Of a DNA stretch of 64,000 bases, positions 1 to 8,953 are shown in pieces; position 1 is the first letter of the stretch; each line of letters begins with the position of its first letter. The DNA lies in NCBI RefSeq assembly GCF_022662175.1, contig NZ_JAKMCR010000001.1, positions 744,001-808,000 of the forward strand. Direction: 5' to 3'. The DNA is from Aestuariivivens marinum. GTDB lineage: Bacteria; Bacteroidota; Bacteroidia; Flavobacteriales; Flavobacteriaceae. The notes below the pieces were generated by a model that had not been told where the DNA came from, did not search any database, and saw only the letters and a list, made by a program, of their open reading frames with translations. Both the position numbers and the translations under genes were made by a program.

Positions 1-627
1 CCAGTTTTGGCTATATTAGGTGGGGCGAAAGTATCTTCAAAAATAACCATTATCGAAAACATTTTAGACAAGGTAGACCACCTTATTATTGGAGGTGGCA
101 TGTCTTTTACGTTTGTTAAGGCCCAAGGTGGAAGCATAGGGAATTCAATTTGTGAAGACGATAAAATGGATTTGGCTTTAACTATTTTAAAGCAGGCTGA
201 AGCTAAAAATGTAAAGGTTCATATTCCTGTTGATGTTGTTGCAGCTGATGCTTTTAATAACGACGCCAATACCCAGATTGTAGATATTGATAAAATACCA
301 CAAGGATGGGAAGGTATTGATGCCGGCCCAAAATCCTTGGAGATATTTCACGATGTGGTGAATGCGTCCAAAACTATTCTTTGGAATGGACCACTCGGTG
401 TTTTTGAAATGGAAAACTTTGCAAAAGGTACTATTGCTTTAGGGAATTCTATCGCTGAAGCTACAAAAAATGGAGCTTTTTCGTTAGTTGGTGGAGGCGA
501 TTCGGTTGCCGCTGTTAAACAATTTGGGTTTGAAGACAAGGTAAGTTATGTGAGTACTGGCGGCGGAGCTATGCTAGAAAGCTTGGAAGGCAAAACGTTG
601 CCGGGGATAGCTGCTATTTTGGAATAA
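1..627 (+). CDS. pgk: Phosphoglycerate kinase, C-terminal half (cut by window start)
   Basis: Transfers phosphate between 1,3-bisphosphoglycerate and ADP in glycolysis, in the cytoplasm. The reading frame is open from base 1, so the gene enters from outside; 208 codons are visible against about 395 for the family. Seen motifs are the nucleotide-binding GGAKVSSK near the start, WNGPLGVFE in the middle, and SLVGGGDS and STGGGAMLE near the end, in the order expected for the C-terminal ATP/ADP-binding domain. An internal TTG at base 7 is not a real start. It is followed by 182 bases with two small hairpins and then the lytic transglycosylase gene. Confidence 0.97.
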   Translation, partial: PVLAILGGAKVSSKITIIENILDKVDHLIIGGGMSFTFVKAQGGSIGNSICEDDKMDLALTILKQAEAKNVKVHIPVDVVAADAFNNDANTQIVDIDKIPQGWEGIDAGPKSLEIFHDVVNASKTILWNGPLGVFEMENFAKGTIALGNSIAEATKNGAFSLVGGGDSVAAVKQFGFEDKVSYVSTGGGAMLESLEGKTLPGIAAILE

Positions 628-641
628 GTTATCTATCTGGT

Positions 642-721
642 GCCTGAGGCTCTCGAAGGCATTACAATGGAGTATGTCTTCATTTTTAACATTAGTTGGG
701 CATTGAGGCTCTCAAAATGCC
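642..721. repeat. Pair of related small hairpins downstream of pgk
   Basis: Two imperfect palindromes lie at 642-660 (GCCTGAGGCTCTCGAAGGC) and 699-721 (arms GGCATTGAG and CTCAAAATGCC). Both share the centre GAGGCTCTC and GGC/GCC ends. They resemble the dispersed TGAGC...TCGAAG repeats elsewhere in this window. They may act as transcript ends for pgk, but no clear T-tract follows, so I treat them as repeats. Confidence 0.5.
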
Positions 722-809
722 AAATAAAACTAATTAAGTTTTTACATTCCCATAAAAAATACGAATTTAGCCGTGTAATCGTTCAAATTGAATTAAGAGA
801 ATAGGTTAT

Positions 810-2366
810 ATGGCTTTTCGTTGTTTTATTGGGGTACTCTTTTTTAATTTGGGTCTTTGTTTTCCGCAATCCCAAGATTCTGTATATGTACAAAAGTTTT
901 TGGTTAAAGACTCATTGGTAAATAGCAATGAAATTACTTTAAAGCCACTTTTGAAAAAGGAGGATAGTATACTTTCCATAAAGCATATTGAAGACCACGA
1001 CTTAGCTGCCCAATTTGATGAAAAATGGTTTGAAGAACTTTATAATAACCACCTGTTCGATACTATTTATAAATCGGTTACTGATATAACTTTTGAAGAT
1101 GTTGAATATCCTGAACTTCCAACCGACACACTTAAAGCGCGTTTAAAGAAGCTTGATGCTAAAACGCCTTTTAATGTAGAGTATAATCCGTCATTAGAGA
1201 GCGTTATCAAGAGCTATTTAAAGAATAGAAGAGAACTGCTTCAAAAATTGATAACTCTTAGTGCGTTTTATTTTCCCATGTTCGAATACGAGTTGGACAA
1301 GTACGATTTGCCTTTAGAGATCAAGTATTTGGCTGTAGTGGAATCGGCCTTAAAACCTCGAGCAAAATCTAGGGTAGGCGCTACAGGTTTGTGGCAATTT
1401 ATGTTTGGCACGGGTAAAATGTACGGTTTGGATGTAAGCAGTTATGTTGATGAACGTTGTGACCCCATAAAATCAACCGAAGCAGCCGCAAAATACCTGT
1501 CAAAGCTGTATGAAATATTTGGTGATTGGGATTTGGCTTTAGCGTCCTATAATTCAGGACCGGGCAATGTTACTAAGGCCATAAGGCGATCTGGCGGTTA
1601 TAAAAACTATTGGAACATTAGGCATAACTTGCCACGGGAAACAGCAGGCTACTTACCAGCGTTTTTGGCTAACATGTATATTTTTGAATATGCCGAAGCT
1701 CATGGTTTTAAAAAAATTAAACCAGAATTTGCCTTGGTAGAGACCGATACCATACGTGTAAAGCATATGATTACTTTAGATCAAGTTGCAGAAGTTACTG
1801 GTACGCCGATTGAAGCCCTTCAGTTTTTAAACCCATCCTATAAGCTAGATATTATTCCGTTCATAAAAGAGGAAAACTATGTACTTCGTTTACCTAAAGA
1901 GGTTATTGGGACCTTTGTAAACAATGAAGAACAAATCTATGCCTTTGTAAAGGAAGAGTTTGCCAAAAGGGAAAAGCCACTACCACAATTTTTTAACACC
2001 AGTGATAGAATTCGTTACAAGGTAAGGTCGGGTGATTATTTAGGAAAAATTGCTAGAAGATATGGCGTAAGAGTAAGTCAGATAAAACAATGGAACGGAC
2101 TACGGAGTAACGATTTAAGAATAGGACAACGGTTAACGATATATCCCAGAATACCATATGTAGCGCCAACGGCTACAACCACTAAAACAGGGGCTTCCAA
2201 GACACTTTCGGGAAACATTACAACCTATATTGTAAAAAGCGGGGACTCTTTGTGGAGCATTTCACAAAAATTTCCGGGAGTTTCTGTTCAAAATATTAAA
2301 GATTGGAACGATATTGGTGGTACAAAGTTAAAACCGGGAATGAAGCTTAAAATTACTAAAAGCTAA
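810..2366 (+). CDS. LysM-domain lytic transglycosylase (MltD-like)
   Basis: Predicted to cleave peptidoglycan glycan strands in the periplasm. The 518-residue protein starts with a hydrophobic signal-like stretch (residues 1-19). The SLT (GH23-like) domain spans about residues 150-290: the catalytic Glu is probably E178 in VVESALKP, followed by GATGLWQFM and SYNSGPGNV, all hallmarks of the fold. Two LysM domains follow (about 401-446 and 471-515), each with the [RK]SGD signature, separated by a Thr-rich linker. DUF4837 follows 24 bases later, so the two are probably co-transcribed. The ATG is the first in frame and directly precedes the signal sequence. Confidence 0.9.
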   Translation: MAFRCFIGVLFFNLGLCFPQSQDSVYVQKFLVKDSLVNSNEITLKPLLKKEDSILSIKHIEDHDLAAQFDEKWFEELYNNHLFDTIYKSVTDITFEDVEYPELPTDTLKARLKKLDAKTPFNVEYNPSLESVIKSYLKNRRELLQKLITLSAFYFPMFEYELDKYDLPLEIKYLAVVESALKPRAKSRVGATGLWQFMFGTGKMYGLDVSSYVDERCDPIKSTEAAAKYLSKLYEIFGDWDLALASYNSGPGNVTKAIRRSGGYKNYWNIRHNLPRETAGYLPAFLANMYIFEYAEAHGFKKIKPEFALVETDTIRVKHMITLDQVAEVTGTPIEALQFLNPSYKLDIIPFIKEENYVLRLPKEVIGTFVNNEEQIYAFVKEEFAKREKPLPQFFNTSDRIRYKVRSGDYLGKIARRYGVRVSQIKQWNGLRSNDLRIGQRLTIYPRIPYVAPTATTTKTGASKTLSGNITTYIVKSGDSLWSISQKFPGVSVQNIKDWNDIGGTKLKPGMKLKITKS

Positions 2367-2389
2367 ATTCTTTAAAACTAACTTTAATT

Positions 2390-3364
2390 ATGCAAAAAAC
2401 GTTTTTATTAGTCGTATCTGTTTTAATCATATATTCGTGTAAAGATGGAAAATCAGACAAAAGACTTCTTGTAGACTCAACGGGTATTATAAACGAAGTT
2501 TCAGTAGTACTGGACAATGAATCGTGGAAGGGTCGTGTAGGTGAAGCCATTCGGGATGTTTTGGCAGCTCCAGTCTATGGGCTTCCACAAGACGAACCAC
2601 TATTTAATATTAATCAGATTCCCTCTAATGTTTTTAGTGGCTTTCTTACCAACAACAGAACTATTTTAAAAATTGAAATGGGCAGGGAACAAGCTACTCA
2701 ATTTTTAAACAATGTATATGCCCAACCTCAAAAAGTGATTGTAGTTTCTGGAAAGACTAAAGATGAAGTTATAACACAGCTTAAAGAAAACGGCGATAGA
2801 ATTATTGAGGTCTTTAAAAAAATGGAGGTGAATGAGAAGCAGCGATTAATTAGAAAATCGTTATACAATTCTACGTTCATAAAAGAAAAAATAGGAGTGG
2901 ATATTAAATTTCCAACAGCCTATCGCGTTGCAAAAGACACTAGTAATTTCTTTTGGATTCGTAAAGATGTGACTACGGGCACATTAAATCTTATGGTTTA
3001 TGAGTTGCCCTATGAAAAAATTCAACGTAACGATAGTATTATTAACCAAATTATTTCCATAAGGGATTCAATAGGTAAAGCATATATTGAAGGGCCTACG
3101 GAAGGGACATACATGAGTACGGAAAACGCCTATACACCATTTCAAACAGAAACCATTTTGGATAATAAGCCAGCAATAGAAACCAAAGGGATGTGGGAAG
3201 TAAAAAAAGCATTTATGGCAGGGCCTTATATTAATTACGCTATTGACGATAAAATAAATAACAGATGGGTAATTGCTGAAGGCTTTGCATTTGCACCCTC
3301 AGTTGAAAAACGCGATTACATGTTTGAACTTGAAGCTATCATTAAATCTATAAAAATCAAATAA
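2390..3364 (+). CDS. DUF4837 family lipoprotein
   Basis: 324 residues, function unknown. The N-terminus is a lipoprotein signal: a hydrophobic stretch followed by IYSC, so Cys17 would be lipidated and the protein anchored in the cell envelope. The rest is soluble, with many short beta-like stretches and no catalytic motif that I recognise. I assign DUF4837 from the family's known place in flavobacteria, next to a LysM transglycosylase, tatA and an M23 peptidase. It lies 24 bases after the transglycosylase and is closed by a bidirectional terminator. A role in envelope or cell-wall maintenance is inferred from neighbours only. Confidence 0.8.
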   Translation: MQKTFLLVVSVLIIYSCKDGKSDKRLLVDSTGIINEVSVVLDNESWKGRVGEAIRDVLAAPVYGLPQDEPLFNINQIPSNVFSGFLTNNRTILKIEMGREQATQFLNNVYAQPQKVIVVSGKTKDEVITQLKENGDRIIEVFKKMEVNEKQRLIRKSLYNSTFIKEKIGVDIKFPTAYRVAKDTSNFFWIRKDVTTGTLNLMVYELPYEKIQRNDSIINQIISIRDSIGKAYIEGPTEGTYMSTENAYTPFQTETILDNKPAIETKGMWEVKKAFMAGPYINYAIDDKINNRWVIAEGFAFAPSVEKRDYMFELEAIIKSIKIK

Positions 3365-3383
3365 CTATTATTCATATAAATAC

Positions 3384-3414
3384 AAAAAAAGCCAACATAT
3401 CATGTTGGCTTTTT
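3384..3414. terminator. Bidirectional intrinsic terminator between DUF4837 and tatA
   Basis: A perfect 8-bp stem GCCAACAT / ATGTTGGC at 3391-3409 has a 3-base loop. It is preceded by seven A (3384-3390) and followed by five T (3410-3414), so it can end transcription of both convergent genes. Confidence 0.88.
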
Positions 3415-3432
3415 GCAATAACTAGAATATGT

Positions 3433-3618
3433 TTATTCGGTTTTGTCTTCTTTAGTTTTATCGGCATCTTTACTAGCATCCTTAAACTCTTTGATACCAC
3501 TTCCTAGTCCACGCATTAATTCAGGTATTTTTTTACCCCCGAATAATAATAAAACAACTACCACAATTAAGATAATTTGCGGAGCTCCAATAGCCAATGG
3601 TAATATATATAAACCCAT
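3433..3618 (-). CDS. tatA: Sec-independent protein translocase TatA
   Basis: 61-residue component of the twin-arginine translocation pore in the inner membrane. Seen are one N-terminal membrane helix (about residues 11-26), the hinge [14 protein letters not shown] and an amphipathic helix, followed by a charged Lys/Asp/Glu tail. This is the canonical TatA/TatE layout and length. No tatC is in the window. It is divergent from the M23 peptidase gene and has its own TAnnTTTG-type promoter element at 3639-3646. Confidence 0.95.
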   Translation of the reverse strand: MGLYILPLAIGAPQIILIVVVVLLLFGGKKIPELMRGLGSGIKEFKDASKDADKTKEDKTE

Positions 3619-3638
3619 AATTTTTTTATTTGATTATG

Positions 3639-3646
3639 CAAAGTTA
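3639..3646 (-). promoter_or_regulatory. -7 promoter element of tatA
   Basis: The minus strand reads TAACTTTG, an exact match to the Bacteroidota -7 consensus TAnnTTTG, 20 bases before the tatA ATG. No good -33 TTG was found at the usual distance. Confidence 0.5.
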
Positions 3647-3721
3647 ATAATTAAAGTTTAATAATGGCGTTTATAGCATAACTTTAGCATTGCTTAAAAC
3701 AAGTTGTGGAATAATTTTATT

Positions 3722-3729
3722 TAATTTTG
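3722..3729 (+). promoter_or_regulatory. -7 promoter element of the M23 peptidase gene
   Basis: TAATTTTG matches TAnnTTTG and lies 8 bases before the ATG at 3738. A TTG at 3704-3706 could be the -33 box, though the 15-base spacing is slightly short. The position argues against the longer frame starting at 3690, whose start would lie upstream of the transcript. Confidence 0.45.
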
Positions 3730-3737
3730 TTTTCAAT

Positions 3738-4607
3738 ATGGCTAAGAAAAAAAGAGAGGGCAAAAGACTCAGAAAAAAACTGCTTGACAAATACCGTTTG
3801 GTTATACTAAATGAAGACACTTTCGAAGAACGGTTGACGTTTAAGTTAACTCGGCTAAATGTATTTGTTTTTGTGTCTGTAGGCGCTTTGGTTTTGGTGC
3901 TTTTAACCTATTTTTTAATAGCCTATACTTCCTTAAGGGAATATATTCCGGGATATTCATCTACCGCATTAAAAAGACAAGCTACAGAATTGAGTTTTAA
4001 GACAGATTCACTACAACGGGTTATCACTTTAAATGAGCGTTATTACAATTCCATTAAAAATGTCTTAAAAGGCGATATTAGTGCAGAGGATTTAAGAAAG
4101 GACTCCATAATTCAGGCAGTAAAACTAGAAGCCAGTGAGGTAGATTTAAAGCCCATTCCAGAAGATTCACTGTTAAGGGAAAAAGTCGATAAAGAAGACA
4201 AATACAATTTGTTTGAATCGGCAACTACAACAACTAGTTTTGTGCTATTCCCGCCTGTAAATGGTACGGTGAGCGAGCCATATAATTTAAAAGAAAAACA
4301 TTATGCCATCGATATTGTTGTGGCTAAGGACACCCCTGTAAAGGCTGTAGCAGATGGCACGGTAATATTTGCCGAATGGACCGTAGCTACTGGCTATGTC
4401 GTTATTATTGAACACAATCACGGATTGATATCGGTTTACAAACACAATACAGCAATAATAAAATCACAGGGAGACCTGGTAAAGGTTGGAGAAGTTATAG
4501 CAACAGCAGGAGATGCAGGAGAATTATCTACTGGCCCGCACTTGCACTTCGAACTTTGGAATAATGGTTATCCCATTAACCCTTCAAATTTTATAGATTT
4601 CGAATAA
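3738..4607 (+). CDS. M23 family metallopeptidase (LytM-type murein endopeptidase)
   Basis: 289 residues from ATG 3738 (the start MAKKKREGKR fits; a longer TTG-initiated frame from 3690 adds an unlikely leader). The N-terminus is very basic and cytoplasmic, followed by one membrane helix at about residues 40-62, a periplasmic coiled region and a C-terminal LytM domain. Zinc ligands appear intact: H...D in KHYAIDI and HxH in GPHLHFE. It should therefore be an active peptidoglycan peptidase, unlike the EnvC-like protein at 62349. It is divergent from tatA and abuts the GH3-like gene with no gap, indicating one operon. Confidence 0.9.
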   Translation: MAKKKREGKRLRKKLLDKYRLVILNEDTFEERLTFKLTRLNVFVFVSVGALVLVLLTYFLIAYTSLREYIPGYSSTALKRQATELSFKTDSLQRVITLNERYYNSIKNVLKGDISAEDLRKDSIIQAVKLEASEVDLKPIPEDSLLREKVDKEDKYNLFESATTTTSFVLFPPVNGTVSEPYNLKEKHYAIDIVVAKDTPVKAVADGTVIFAEWTVATGYVVIIEHNHGLISVYKHNTAIIKSQGDLVKVGEVIATAGDAGELSTGPHLHFELWNNGYPINPSNFIDFE

Positions 4608-6110
4608 ATGATGTCATTAAAGTCTTTCTTGGCCAAACAATTCGCCAAGAACATTTATACAAAAACACAAAAATGGGTAAAAAACCCAGTAAAAACACAG
4701 GAGAATGTGTTTCAGAATCTAATAAGTAAAGCCGTTGCCACCCAGTTTGGAAAAGACCATGATTTTATAAGTATCAATTCGCATGAGGATTTTATAAAAC
4801 GCGTCCCAGTTCGTGACTATGAAGCGCTTAAACCTTATGTAGACTTGGTTGTTCAAGGTAAAGAAGACGTGCTTTGGCCAGAAAAACCCATTTATTTTGC
4901 TAAGACATCAGGAACCACTTCAGGGGCAAAATACATTCCTATTACCAAAGAAAGTATGCCCAGCCATGTTGAAGCGGCTAGAAATGCCATTTTACTTTAC
5001 ATACACGAAACAGGCAAGAGCCAGTTTGTTAATGGTAAAATGATTTTTTTGCAGGGTAGCCCTATTCTAAATGAACAAAACGGCATTCAATTAGGAAGGC
5101 TATCGGGCATTGTGGCGCATTATGTACCAAAATATCTTCAAAAAAACAGGTTACCATCATGGGAAACCAATTGTATTGAGGATTGGGAAACCAAGGTAGA
5201 AGCCATTGTAGAAGAAACATTACCAGAAGACATGACGGTAATTTCAGGAATACCCTCTTGGGTACAGATGTATTTTGAAAAATTGCAACAAAAGACAGGA
5301 CAGAGGGTTGGTGACGTTTTTAAAAACTTCAATCTTTTCATTTTTGGAGGCGTGAATTATGAACCCTATCGCGCTAAATTTGAAAACCTTATTGGCAGAA
5401 AAGTAGATAGTATTGAACTGTATCCTGCCAGCGAAGGGTTTTTTGCCTTTCAGGATAGACAGGATGAAAAAGGGATGTTGCTTCAGCTCAACTCAGGGAT
5501 TTTTTATGAGTTCATCAAGGCAGATGAATTTTTCACCGAAAACCCCAAACGCATCACCATAAAAGATGTTGAAATAGGGGTTAATTATGTGATGATTATA
5601 TCAACTAATGCTGGGCTTTGGGCTTATAATATTGGTGATACGGTAGAATTTACATCAGTCAGCCCCTATCGTGTTATCGTTTCAGGGCGTATCAAACACT
5701 TTATTTCTGCTTTTGGGGAACATGTTATAGGAAAGGAAGTAGAACAGGCCATGAAAGAAGCTATTAAAAATACAGATATCCGTATTTCAGAGTTTACGGT
5801 AGCCCCAGAGATAAATCCAAAAGAAGGCTTGCCATATCATGAGTGGTTTATAGAGTTTGAAAATGAACCAGAAGATATTTTAGCTTTAGCAAAAAGCATC
5901 GATAAATCACTTCAAACCCAAAACTCCTATTATTTCGATTTAATTCAAGGAAAGGTATTACAGCCATTAAAAATTACCACAGTTGTGAAAAAAGGATTTC
6001 AAAATTACATGAAATCCATTGGCAAATTGGGAGGGCAGAATAAAATTCCGAGACTATCTAACGATAGAAAAATTGTAGATACTGTTAAAGAACTGAATTT
6101 AGTTAAATAA
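4608..6110 (+). CDS. GH3 auxin-responsive promoter family acyl-adenylating protein
   Basis: 500 residues related to plant GH3 acyl-amido synthetases, which adenylate a carboxylic acid and join it to an amine. Visible motifs are the ATP-binding KTSGTTSGAKYIPIT (about residues 98-112), LYPASEGFFAF and YNIGDTVEF, so the adenylating site looks complete. The bacterial substrate is unknown. ATG codons at 4608 and 4611 are adjacent; either may be used. It follows the M23 gene with zero gap. A conserved place beside cell-wall genes hints at an envelope role, but this is inference. Confidence 0.88.
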   Translation: MMSLKSFLAKQFAKNIYTKTQKWVKNPVKTQENVFQNLISKAVATQFGKDHDFISINSHEDFIKRVPVRDYEALKPYVDLVVQGKEDVLWPEKPIYFAKTSGTTSGAKYIPITKESMPSHVEAARNAILLYIHETGKSQFVNGKMIFLQGSPILNEQNGIQLGRLSGIVAHYVPKYLQKNRLPSWETNCIEDWETKVEAIVEETLPEDMTVISGIPSWVQMYFEKLQQKTGQRVGDVFKNFNLFIFGGVNYEPYRAKFENLIGRKVDSIELYPASEGFFAFQDRQDEKGMLLQLNSGIFYEFIKADEFFTENPKRITIKDVEIGVNYVMIISTNAGLWAYNIGDTVEFTSVSPYRVIVSGRIKHFISAFGEHVIGKEVEQAMKEAIKNTDIRISEFTVAPEINPKEGLPYHEWFIEFENEPEDILALAKSIDKSLQTQNSYYFDLIQGKVLQPLKITTVVKKGFQNYMKSIGKLGGQNKIPRLSNDRKIVDTVKELNLVK

Positions 6111-6112
6111 AG

Positions 6113-6120
6113 TATCTTTG
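6113..6120 (+). promoter_or_regulatory. -7 promoter element before the DUF6909 gene
   Basis: TATCTTTG is an exact TAnnTTTG match immediately after the GH3 stop codon and 18 bases before ATG 6139. No convincing -33 TTG was found. It may start a transcript that runs through the Wzz-like gene into rfbB. Confidence 0.45.
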
Positions 6121-6138
6121 CTGTGGTAAAAACCAACA

Positions 6139-7830
6139 ATGAGTAATAAAAAGTCACACGAAAGAACCAGGGCACAGGAAAGCTCTAACGCTATTGAGCG
6201 CATGTATGTTACCATGCGGCACCTGTTCAATAGGGGATTTTATAAACCCATGGGCATTTCGGGTGAAACCTTGCGGGAATCGTTGTTGTTGCTAAAGCCA
6301 GAGATTTATGGTTCGATAGGTGAGGAAAAGGCAGAACTCAATGGATTGCTGTACGTCATGGACAGGTTACCCATAGGTATTGAAGAGTGTACCTTTATAA
6401 ATCTTACCAGTGACGAAGGTTATGCCAATTCACATTTTAAGCCTATAATTCCAGAAAAAAGGCGACGCAATTGCTATAGGATTGATGCCGAGCAGATGAA
6501 TATTGAGATTACTAGAGGAAGATCGGATATTTATGATATTTTAACACATCTCACTTTTCTTTTTATTGAGTCACATAAAATATGTAAGCGAGTAGTTATA
6601 AATGATGACGGCACCACTACTCGAGACTGGAAAAAGCTGGAAAAAGCGGTCTTATCTAAAAAGAAACTCACCCAAGAAGAACGGGAAATTGCCATTACCC
6701 ATACAGCTTATATTTTAGGTAGAACCTTTAAGGAGTTAACCGAAATTTATAAAGCGTTTGCCACACCTGAACAACCAGAGCGTTTGCTTCATATTGTATA
6801 TTGGTTAGGAAAACTGGCTATAGAAGAGCAAGTAAACCACAATAAAAGAACCATAACCTTTAGCCCTGTGCTTAGAGAGCGCATAGGACACCATATTCAC
6901 GGCGAAATTTGGGCCAATAACATTAAGGAGGTTTTGTATAAAAATAACTTGTTGGATAGGGAAATCCATATTATTAGTGCCAATATGCATAGTGTTATGA
7001 ATACACTATATGCGCCCCAAGCTTTAAAAACACTGGTCGCTAAAAAAGATATTTTTGAAGTGTATGAGTTACTAAGTAATAAAGACAGTAATGATCTGCG
7101 TTTAAAAGTGACTAAAGAAGCGCTTCAAAAGGGAATGTTCTACATTAAAGATACATCAGGCACGAGTATAGATGTTCAAATTTTTGATACTACTGTATTA
7201 GACGCTCCCAATGTCAATCTAAATATTGATAAATCTGTTATTAATAATAAAAAACCACTTATATTGGTGATGGATTATGCCTTTGGTGAGCAAGCCTATG
7301 AAACCATAGACGAATTATTAAAACCTTATAAAATTAAGGGGAATAAAATACATTTGAATGTCGCATCTATTTCCATCATGGGAAAGGCGGGTATTTTAGA
7401 AGGCACAAAGGGAGACATTATGATACCCTCAGCACATATATTTGAAGGCACGGCAGATAATTACCCGTTTAAAAATGAGTTAAGTAAAGAAGGGTTAGAT
7501 GATCAAGGAGTAAATGTTTGCGAAGGCACGATGATAACAGTTTTAGGAACGTCTTTACAAAACAAGGACATCTTAAAATTTTTTTACAACTCTACATGGA
7601 ATGTCATTGGATTGGAAATGGAGGGAGCCCATTATCAAAAAGCCATACAAGCAGCCTCGAAAATTAGAGGTAATATTAATGAAAATGTAAAAGTAAGGTA
7701 TGCCTATTACGCCAGTGATAATCCGCTGGAAACCGGAAGCACTTTGGCTTCTGGTGGACTGGGAACCTCTGGTGTTAAACCAACTTATTTAATAACAAGA
7801 AAAATTTTAGAACAAATATTTAATAAATAA
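6139..7830 (+). CDS. DUF6909 family protein with nucleoside-phosphorylase-like C-terminal domain
   Basis: 563 residues, uncharacterised. The N-terminal about 330 residues are largely helical and charged with no motif that I recognise. The C-terminal about 190 residues carry a pattern like the PNP/UDP phosphorylase and AMP nucleosidase fold: a glycine-rich turn before GDIMIPSAHIFEGTADNY, then LGTSLQNKD, then VIGLEMEGAHYQ, which resembles the Met-Glu ribose-contacting motif of that superfamily. The family name comes from memory of flavobacterial synteny (GH3, DUF6909, Wzz-like). The enzymatic suggestion is my reading and is unproven. The next gene starts 5 bases downstream. Confidence 0.75.
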   Translation: MSNKKSHERTRAQESSNAIERMYVTMRHLFNRGFYKPMGISGETLRESLLLLKPEIYGSIGEEKAELNGLLYVMDRLPIGIEECTFINLTSDEGYANSHFKPIIPEKRRRNCYRIDAEQMNIEITRGRSDIYDILTHLTFLFIESHKICKRVVINDDGTTTRDWKKLEKAVLSKKKLTQEEREIAITHTAYILGRTFKELTEIYKAFATPEQPERLLHIVYWLGKLAIEEQVNHNKRTITFSPVLRERIGHHIHGEIWANNIKEVLYKNNLLDREIHIISANMHSVMNTLYAPQALKTLVAKKDIFEVYELLSNKDSNDLRLKVTKEALQKGMFYIKDTSGTSIDVQIFDTTVLDAPNVNLNIDKSVINNKKPLILVMDYAFGEQAYETIDELLKPYKIKGNKIHLNVASISIMGKAGILEGTKGDIMIPSAHIFEGTADNYPFKNELSKEGLDDQGVNVCEGTMITVLGTSLQNKDILKFFYNSTWNVIGLEMEGAHYQKAIQAASKIRGNINENVKVRYAYYASDNPLETGSTLASGGLGTSGVKPTYLITRKILEQIFNK

Positions 7831-7835
7831 TAGTT

Positions 7836-8924
7836 ATGAGTAAAGATTTGCCACAGCCTCAGCAATCTGAGGAAGTTGATTTAGGACAGCTGTTTAAGTT
7901 AATAGGCAATGCCTTTGAGCGCTTTTTTAAGTTTATAGGAAGCATATTGAACAAACTGTTTTTAGCTTTTGTTTGGTGCGTTTTCTTTATAAAAAAACAC
8001 CTTATAAAGTTTGCCATTGCTGGAGCTTTAGGTATTGGCTTGGGCTTTGTTTTAGAAAAAACAGGCGAGCCGGTTTATGAATCGCATATGGTTGTCAAAC
8101 AAAATTATCCGAGCGTAGGTGAAAATTTATACGCTACCCTATCGTATTATAATGATTTGGTCAATCAAGGTGACACAAAAACCTTGGCTAATGCTTTAGG
8201 CATAGATACTTCTGAAGTTGACGTGTCGACCATTTTAGGATTCGATATGGAATCCGTTATTACCGAAAACCAAAAAATCAAAAATTTTGATAAATATCGG
8301 AAGGAACTTGATTCTACATTAGCATCAACCATTAAGTACAAAGACTATCTTAAAAATGAAAAGGATTATAACCACCAAATGCAACAAATAACCATTTGGG
8401 CCAGTGATAGGAGTAATTTAAAAGAGGTGTTTGAAAAAATTGTTAAAGGTATAGAGGACAACCAATATTTTAAAAAAGAAAGATATAAAGACTCATTGGA
8501 ATTAAAGAAAGAAGAAGAGTATTTACAAGAAGCCTTGGATAAATCGGATACTTTACAAGAAACATATAAAAATATTTTAAAGGAAAGTATAAAGACCAAT
8601 GCAGATAAAGGAGGGCAGGTTAACTTAACGTTTGAAGGCAATTCAGAAAAGGATAAAACAAAGGAATATGATTTATTCATGAACGACATCAAACTTCGAG
8701 AAAAGCTTAAGGAAAATTTACGTAAACAAGAAGAAAAGAAGGAAATTATAGAAATCATCTCCAGCAAACAAGATAGTGGCTCAATAGATAATTCAAAAAC
8801 ATTATTTGGTTTGGATTTAGGATTAAAGAAATATTATGCTATTCTTTTTGTTGTTATTACATTTATAGTTCTTGTTGGCCTAGAATTTGTTAGATATTTA
8901 GAACGTTTTAAAGACAAGATTTAA
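7836..8924 (+). CDS. Wzz-like polysaccharide chain-length/co-polymerase membrane protein
   Basis: 362 residues. A polar N-terminus is followed by amphipathic helices and a membrane helix at about 58-74. A long charged, coiled-coil-prone periplasmic part (about 110-315) follows, and a second membrane helix lies near the C-terminus (about 330-350). Two flanking membrane helices around a helical periplasmic domain is the topology of Wzz/PCP proteins that set glycan length. Sequence identity to classical Wzz is not obvious and no tyrosine kinase domain is present. It sits right before the rfb cluster, which supports the role. Confidence 0.65.
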   Translation: MSKDLPQPQQSEEVDLGQLFKLIGNAFERFFKFIGSILNKLFLAFVWCVFFIKKHLIKFAIAGALGIGLGFVLEKTGEPVYESHMVVKQNYPSVGENLYATLSYYNDLVNQGDTKTLANALGIDTSEVDVSTILGFDMESVITENQKIKNFDKYRKELDSTLASTIKYKDYLKNEKDYNHQMQQITIWASDRSNLKEVFEKIVKGIEDNQYFKKERYKDSLELKKEEEYLQEALDKSDTLQETYKNILKESIKTNADKGGQVNLTFEGNSEKDKTKEYDLFMNDIKLREKLKENLRKQEEKKEIIEIISSKQDSGSIDNSKTLFGLDLGLKKYYAILFVVITFIVLVGLEFVRYLERFKDKI

Positions 8925-8953
8925 AGATTTAAGAATCGCATTAAACCAAAGAA

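Noticed and set aside
3690-3737. Upstream extension of the M23 peptidase gene
   Set aside because: It begins with TTG, lies before a -7 box and adds a hydrophobic piece that does not fit the basic cytoplasmic N-terminus.
8366-8767. 133-codon minus-strand frame inside the Wzz-like gene
   Set aside because: Ser/Phe/Leu-rich shadow of the Lys/Glu-rich coiled-coil coding strand.
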